Source: Paracoccaceae bacterium
Lineage (GTDB): Bacteria > Pseudomonadota > Alphaproteobacteria > Rhodobacterales > Rhodobacteraceae
Length of the DNA stretch: 10,570 bases
Direction of reading: 5' to 3'
Assembly: GCA_003564655.1 (NCBI GenBank)
Contig: PXES01000223.1
Span: 1-10,570, forward strand
A model generated the notes under the pieces. That model worked only from the letters and a program-made list of their open reading frames with translations. It searched no databases and was not told the origin of the DNA. Each line of letters starts with the position of its first letter. The first letter of the stretch is position 1. The position numbers and the translations under genes are program-made. Positions 6,835 to 10,570 of this stretch are shown one piece after another.

Positions 6835-7515
6835 ATGCGCGGCGCACTTGTTCTGATGCTGCCGCTGGTGCTGGCCGGGTGTGACAGCCCGCTCTCGACG
6901 CTGACGCCCGCTGGGCCGGCCGCGCGCGATATCGCTGGGCTGTGGTGGGTCATGCTGGGCGGTGCGGCCGTGCTGACGCTGCTGGTGCTGGTGCTGCTGG
7001 CGATGGCGTTCGGCCCGCCGCGACAGGTGCGCGCACGGGTCTGGACTCACTGGCTGGGGTTGGGGCTGTCGTTCCCAGTGCTGGGCGCGATGCTAGCCGC
7101 CGGGCTGTGGGTTGGCGAGCGGGTGCTGCCGCGTGACGACGGCGCGCTGCAGATCAAGGTCCATGCCGTGCAATGGTTCTGGGAGTTCACCGCCCCCAGC
7201 CCCGACGGCCCTGTGACCACCCGCGACCGGCTGATCCTGCCTGCGGGGGAACCTGTCGACCTGATCATTACCTCCTCCGATGTGATCCATTCCTTCTGGG
7301 TGCCGCAACTCGGCGGCAAGATGGACGCGATCCCGGGACGCGAGAACCGGTTGCGGCTGCAGGCCGATGCGCCGGGCCGCCTTGCGGGCCAATGCGCCGA
7401 GTTCTGTGGCGTGGGCCATGCCGTGATGCGCTTCGAGGTCGAAGTGGTGGAGGCGGGCGACTGGGAGGAGGCACTGCGCGACGCCGCCAATGACGGAGAC
7501 GCCGAGGATGACTGA
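6835..7515 (+). CDS. ctaC: Cytochrome c oxidase subunit II (CuA subunit), lipoprotein
   Basis: 226 residues. The N-terminus MRGALVLMLPLVLAGC is a lipoprotein signal with lipobox LAGC (Cys16), and Asp follows at +2. Two membrane helices follow (about 35-59 and 73-93). The periplasmic cupredoxin domain then carries all six CuA ligands: His152 in DVIHSFWVP, and Cys187, Glu189, Cys191, His195 and Met198 in QCAEFCGVGHAVM. The motif VHAVQWFWEF (about 109-118) is the aromatic patch through which cytochrome c passes electrons to CuA. There is no fused cytochrome c domain, so a separate donor is needed. The start is fixed by the signal peptide; no clear ribosome-binding site is seen before it. Only 57 bases separate it from the divergent DUF2231-type gene. 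The stop overlaps the subunit I start within ATGACTGA. The symbol coxB is equally used. Confidence 0.93.
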   Translation: MRGALVLMLPLVLAGCDSPLSTLTPAGPAARDIAGLWWVMLGGAAVLTLLVLVLLAMAFGPPRQVRARVWTHWLGLGLSFPVLGAMLAAGLWVGERVLPRDDGALQIKVHAVQWFWEFTAPSPDGPVTTRDRLILPAGEPVDLIITSSDVIHSFWVPQLGGKMDAIPGRENRLRLQADAPGRLAGQCAEFCGVGHAVMRFEVEVVEAGDWEEALRDAANDGDAEDD

Positions 7516-10081
7516 CAGCACCGCCCCCGGCCAGCAGGTGGCCACCCCCGCCGACGCGCGCGACGACACGCTGGCCATCGCCCCCAACCCGCCTCGGCGT
7601 GCGCTGGGGCTGCACCGCAGGCTGTCGCGCGTCTGGGCCAATGATCCGGGCTGGTGGGGACATGTGACGGCGGTCAATCACACCACGCTTGGGCTGCGCT
7701 TCATGGGCACGGCGCTGGTGTTCTTTCTTGTCGGCGGCGTGCTGGCGATGCTGATCCGCGCCCAACTCGCCACCCATGACGGCGCCTTCCTCGATACCGA
7801 ACTCTACAACCAGATCTTCACGATGCATGGTAGCATCATGATGTTCCTCTTCGCCATCCCGATGCTTGAGGGGCTGGCCATCTACCTGCTGCCCAAGCTT
7901 CTGGGCACGCGCGACATGGCCTTTCCGCGCCTGACGGCGCTGGGCTACTGGTGCTACCTGTTCGGCGGGCTGATCATGCTGACAGCGCTGCTGTTCGGCG
8001 TCGCCCCGCGCGATGGGTGGTTCATGTACACGCCCCTGTCCGGGGCCACCTACAGCCCGGGCATCAATGCCGATGTCTGGCTGCTGGGCGTGACCTTTGT
8101 GGAAATCTCGGCACTGTGTGCTGCCGTCGAGATCACCGTCACCATCCTTCGCCAGCGCGCACCTGGCATGAAACTGACCGAGATGCCGCTCTTTGCCTGG
8201 TACATGCTGGGCACATCGGTGATGATGCTGGTGGGCTTTCCGCCGCTCATCCTGGCCTCGGTGCTGCTGGAGATCGAACGTGCCTTCGACTGGCCCTTCT
8301 TCGCGGTGGCGCGCGGGGGCGATCCGCTCTTGTGGCAGCACCTGTTCTGGCTGTTCGGCCACCCCGAGGTCTATATCATCTTCCTGCCCGCCGCAGGCGT
8401 GCTGTCTACGCTGATCCCGGTGCTGTGCCGCACCCAGATCATGGGCTATGGGGCGATCGTCGCCTCGGTCCTGGCGCTGGTGTTCCTGTCCTTCGGGCTG
8501 TGGGTGCACCACATGTTCACGGTGGGCATCCCGCACATGGCGCTGGCCTTCTTCTCGGCGGCCTCGCTCTTGGTGGCGGTGCCGACCGTGGTGCAGGTCT
8601 TCGCCTGGATCGGGACGATGTGGCAGGGACGGCCGCAACTGGTGCTGCCGATGTATCACATCCTGGGCTTCTTCCTGACCTTCGTGATGGGCGGGCTGAC
8701 CGGGGTGATGCTGGCGGTGGTGCCGTTCAACTGGCAGGCGCATGACACGGCGTTTGTCACCGCGCATCTGCACTATGTGCTGATCGGCGGCTTCGTCTTT
8801 CCGATGATGGCCGCAGCGGTGTGGTGGATGCCGCAGATCACCGGGCGCGAGCGCGTGCGCGGGCTGGGAGAGGCCGCGTTCTGGGTGATCCTGATCGGGT
8901 TCCACGGCACCTTCTTCATCATGCATCTGACCGGGCTTCTGGGCATGCCGCGCCGAATCGATGTCTACCCCGACAACCCCGAATGGGTGTGGCTGAACCT
9001 GACCTCGTCGATCTTCGGCTTCGTCATGACCATCGGCTTCGGTCTTTTCGTGCTGGACATGGCCTTGCAGGCATTCATGGGGCAGAAGCAGCGCCGCGAC
9101 CCGTGGCGTGCCCCGACACTCGACTGGGCGATGCCACTGCCCGCGCCGCCCTACACCTTCGCGTCGATCCCGGCGCCGCAGCACCTCGACCTGCCGGCGC
9201 GCGAGGTGATCACCATCCTCGCGCGCGGCGAGGGGCTTTTGCCCGGCGCCCCGCGCGACCGGCGCGAGTTGCTGACCACCAGCCTCGGCACGGCACGGCC
9301 CGATCACGTGGCGCTGTTGCCGGGCAACACCGCCCTGCCGTTGGGGCTGGCGTCGGCCATCGGCGGCTTTGTCCTGCTGATGCTGGCCGGGCTTTATGCG
9401 CTGACCCTGCTGCCGCTGGTGCTGGTCGCGATGCTGATCTGGCGCTGGGGGCGCGGCATGGTGCGCCCGGTCGATGACGCACCCATCGAGGTCGCGCCCG
9501 GCCTGTCTCTGCCGTTGCAGGGCTGGCGGCGGCGTACACTGGGCTGGACCGGCAGCGTCTGCCTGCTGGTGGCAAACGGCACGCTCTTTGCCTCGCTGGT
9601 CTTCGGCATCGGCTTTCTGGCGCTGGTCGCATCGGAATGGCCGGGGCCCGAGGCGCGTGTGACCAGCGCGGCGTTGCCATGGGTCGCGATCGCGGCGCTG
9701 ATGCCGGTCCTCGGCGCGCTGGCGCAGCGCCGCTCCGATGCCCTGCAGCGTCGCGGGGGCGATGGCAGCGCTGCGGCGGGCCTGGGCGTGGTGGCCAACA
9801 GCGTCGCAGTAGCTGCGCTGGCGGTTCTTGCGCTGGGGCATATGGACGACCCCACACAGCACGCGCGCGATGCGCTGCGCGGGGTGCTGGCGGGGTATGT
9901 GGCGCTGCACGCGTTGATCGGGGCCGGGATGGCGGGATTTGCCATGGACCAGTTCCGCCGGGCCGAGATCACGGCCCGACATGCCGGGCTGCTGCCTGTC
10001 TGGCGATTGTGGCAGGACTATGCTGCCGTCACCGCGCTTGTCGCCGCGCTACTGGCGGTCGGGCTGGGGATGAGCGCATGA
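7508..10081 (+). CDS. ctaD: Cytochrome c oxidase subunit I fused to a subunit III-like domain
   Basis: 857 residues. Residues about 45-530 are a complete A-type subunit I of 12 helices. The haem and copper ligands are all present: His107 and His422 for haem a, His285, His334 and His335 for CuB, and His420 for the oxygen-binding haem. Tyr289 and Glu287 sit in FGHPEVY, Asp136 in DMAFPR, and the haem-propionate arginines in MPRR (482-483). At the usual K-channel lysine (PTGVK in other oxidases) this protein has PTVVQ, Gln363, and the Asn-Asn after DMAFPRM is Thr143-Ala144. Residues about 605-857 contain further helices that resemble subunit III (LFASLVF, YVALHALIGAG, LWQDYAAV), but the first lacks the conserved Glu (Asn690 region). 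The start at 7508 is chosen for its overlap with ctaC and GGAG upstream; an in-frame ATG at 7490 would add six residues. It reduces oxygen at the cytoplasmic membrane. Confidence 0.93.
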   Translation: MTDSTAPGQQVATPADARDDTLAIAPNPPRRALGLHRRLSRVWANDPGWWGHVTAVNHTTLGLRFMGTALVFFLVGGVLAMLIRAQLATHDGAFLDTELYNQIFTMHGSIMMFLFAIPMLEGLAIYLLPKLLGTRDMAFPRLTALGYWCYLFGGLIMLTALLFGVAPRDGWFMYTPLSGATYSPGINADVWLLGVTFVEISALCAAVEITVTILRQRAPGMKLTEMPLFAWYMLGTSVMMLVGFPPLILASVLLEIERAFDWPFFAVARGGDPLLWQHLFWLFGHPEVYIIFLPAAGVLSTLIPVLCRTQIMGYGAIVASVLALVFLSFGLWVHHMFTVGIPHMALAFFSAASLLVAVPTVVQVFAWIGTMWQGRPQLVLPMYHILGFFLTFVMGGLTGVMLAVVPFNWQAHDTAFVTAHLHYVLIGGFVFPMMAAAVWWMPQITGRERVRGLGEAAFWVILIGFHGTFFIMHLTGLLGMPRRIDVYPDNPEWVWLNLTSSIFGFVMTIGFGLFVLDMALQAFMGQKQRRDPWRAPTLDWAMPLPAPPYTFASIPAPQHLDLPAREVITILARGEGLLPGAPRDRRELLTTSLGTARPDHVALLPGNTALPLGLASAIGGFVLLMLAGLYALTLLPLVLVAMLIWRWGRGMVRPVDDAPIEVAPGLSLPLQGWRRRTLGWTGSVCLLVANGTLFASLVFGIGFLALVASEWPGPEARVTSAALPWVAIAALMPVLGALAQRRSDALQRRGGDGSAAAGLGVVANSVAVAALAVLALGHMDDPTQHARDALRGVLAGYVALHALIGAGMAGFAMDQFRRAEITARHAGLLPVWRLWQDYAAVTALVAALLAVGLGMSA

Positions 10082-10395
10082 GGTGGCTGGCGCTGTCTCT
10101 CGTCGGGCCGGGCATCTGGGCGGCGGGCTTCGTGCTGGTCTATGCGCTGCACGGTGTGGGCTGCGCGCGCGGCTGGCCCGCCATGGGGCTTGCGGGCGCT
10201 CTCGATCTGCACGCGGGCGCGCTCTGGGCCGGGTGGCTGGTGGCGCTGGGCGCCGGAGCGCTGCTTCTGCTGCGCCTCCCCCGCGCGAAAGCCGAGGCCG
10301 GGCTGCCCGTTTGGCTGCCGCGCGTGGGCGCATGGATCGGGTTGGCCGCGACGGCCTTCACCTTGCTGCCTGTGGCGCTGGCGACCAGTTGCTGA
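10078..10395 (+). CDS. Small three-helix membrane protein of the oxidase locus (hypothetical)
   Basis: 105 residues beginning MRWLALSLVGPGIWAAGF. The ATG overlaps the stop of the subunit I/III fusion as ATGA, so translation is probably coupled. Three hydrophobic segments are visible at about 5-26, 42-66 and 83-102. They are separated by a short loop with YALHGVGCARGW and by a charged loop (RLPRAKAEAG). Two cysteines are present (Cys29 and Cys105, the last residue). The position, directly after the large catalytic subunit, suggests a small accessory or structural subunit of the oxidase, analogous in place to subunit IV proteins, but there is no sequence match I can name. The gene ends in a 45-base gap before a convergent gene. 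Reality is well supported by the overlap, codon use and hydrophobic pattern; the function is not. Confidence 0.78.
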   Translation: MRWLALSLVGPGIWAAGFVLVYALHGVGCARGWPAMGLAGALDLHAGALWAGWLVALGAGALLLLRLPRAKAEAGLPVWLPRVGAWIGLAATAFTLLPVALATSC

Positions 10396-10440
10396 GCCGC
10401 GCGGCCTTCAACAGCCAAACCGTCTCACGCACCGAGGGCC

Positions 10441-10570
10441 TCAGCTGCGCAACCCGAATTCCGGATGCCGCAGGGCTGTGACGATCCCGCGCAGCTCGGC
10501 CAGCCCCTTCAGCCGCCCGATGCGCGGGTATCCGGGCTGCCCGTCGCGGGTCAGATCGTCGAGGATGTCC
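10441..10570 (-). CDS. C-terminal end of an unidentified protein (partial)
   Basis: An open - strand frame enters from the right edge and ends at TGA (10441-10443), giving 42 C-terminal residues. It opens DILDDLTRDGQPGYPRIG and closes VTALRHPEFGLRS. The composition is that of a soluble, ordinary protein (mixed charged and hydrophobic residues, no membrane helix), and codon use matches the neighbours. I do not recognise the family from this tail. It is convergent with the oxidase locus and therefore probably a separate transcription unit. The 45 bases between them (10396-10440) are GC-rich and show no clear terminator. Confidence 0.6.
   Translation of the reverse strand, partial: DILDDLTRDGQPGYPRIGRLKGLAELRGIVTALRHPEFGLRS

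Noticed and set aside
7268..9982. A 904-codon open frame on the - strand opposite the oxidase subunit genes
   Set aside because: Its product is a low-complexity run of Arg, His, Gln, Pro and Gly without a fold-like pattern, as expected from reading GC-rich membrane-protein codons backwards. The + strand frames carry complete oxidase motifs.
10396..10440. A terminator between the oxidase locus and the convergent gene at the right edge
   Set aside because: The short GCCGCGCGGC and GAGGGCCTC repeats are compact palindromes of GC-rich DNA, with no stable stem-loop of useful length and no T run.

Overview
The window is very GC-rich, with G/C-heavy third positions, tightly packed and overlapping genes, and protein sequences typical of Alphaproteobacteria. 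A Rhodobacteraceae-like organism is the best guess. That guess rests on overall style and gene content; there is no rRNA or other phylogenetic marker here. No tRNA, rRNA, insertion sequence, phage gene or CRISPR array was seen.

Left part (1-3128): carbohydrate metabolism. The 3' end of a malQ-type 4-alpha-glucanotransferase (+) converges, with a 10-bp overlap, on a complete 792-residue GH13 hydrolase (-). The four GH13 signature regions are legible in it, and it most resembles glucosylglycerol hydrolase. A 320-bp non-coding stretch lies upstream of the hydrolase.

Middle (3449-4912, - strand): a 454-residue membrane flavohaem reductase of the ferric reductase/NADPH-oxidase type. Six bases downstream is a previously uncalled 30-codon ORF for a single-pass membrane peptide, probably in the same transcript.

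Right part (5034-10395): an alternative A-type haem-copper oxidase locus, divergent from the reductase. On the + strand it encodes a CtaG-like assembly factor, a HemJ/CopD-like membrane protein (GTGA overlap), a lipoprotein subunit II with all CuA ligands, an 857-residue fusion of subunit I with a degenerate subunit III (8-bp overlap), and a 105-residue three-helix membrane protein (ATGA overlap). A DUF2231-type membrane gene sits on the opposite strand between the assembly genes and the structural genes. Its 3' end overlaps the CopD-like gene by 46 bp. The window closes with the C-terminal end of an unidentified - strand gene (10441-10570).

How the genes work together: CtaG would help load copper into the oxidase. 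The CopD/HemJ-like and DUF2231 proteins are membrane accessories of uncertain function. Subunit II takes electrons at CuA, and the I/III fusion reduces oxygen. The most notable points are: (i) the usual K-channel lysine of subunit I is a glutamine and the D-channel asparagine pair is Thr-Ala, although all metal ligands are intact; (ii) the ctaG-like gene has a good sigma70-like promoter placed so that the mRNA would start at or next to the ATG (leaderless), with a 13-bp palindrome over the -35; (iii) an antisense gene is embedded in the oxidase cluster; (iv) a 30-residue membrane peptide follows the flavohaem reductase. I see no clearly new defence or mobile system here; the novelty is in the oxidase variant and in the small or embedded genes.
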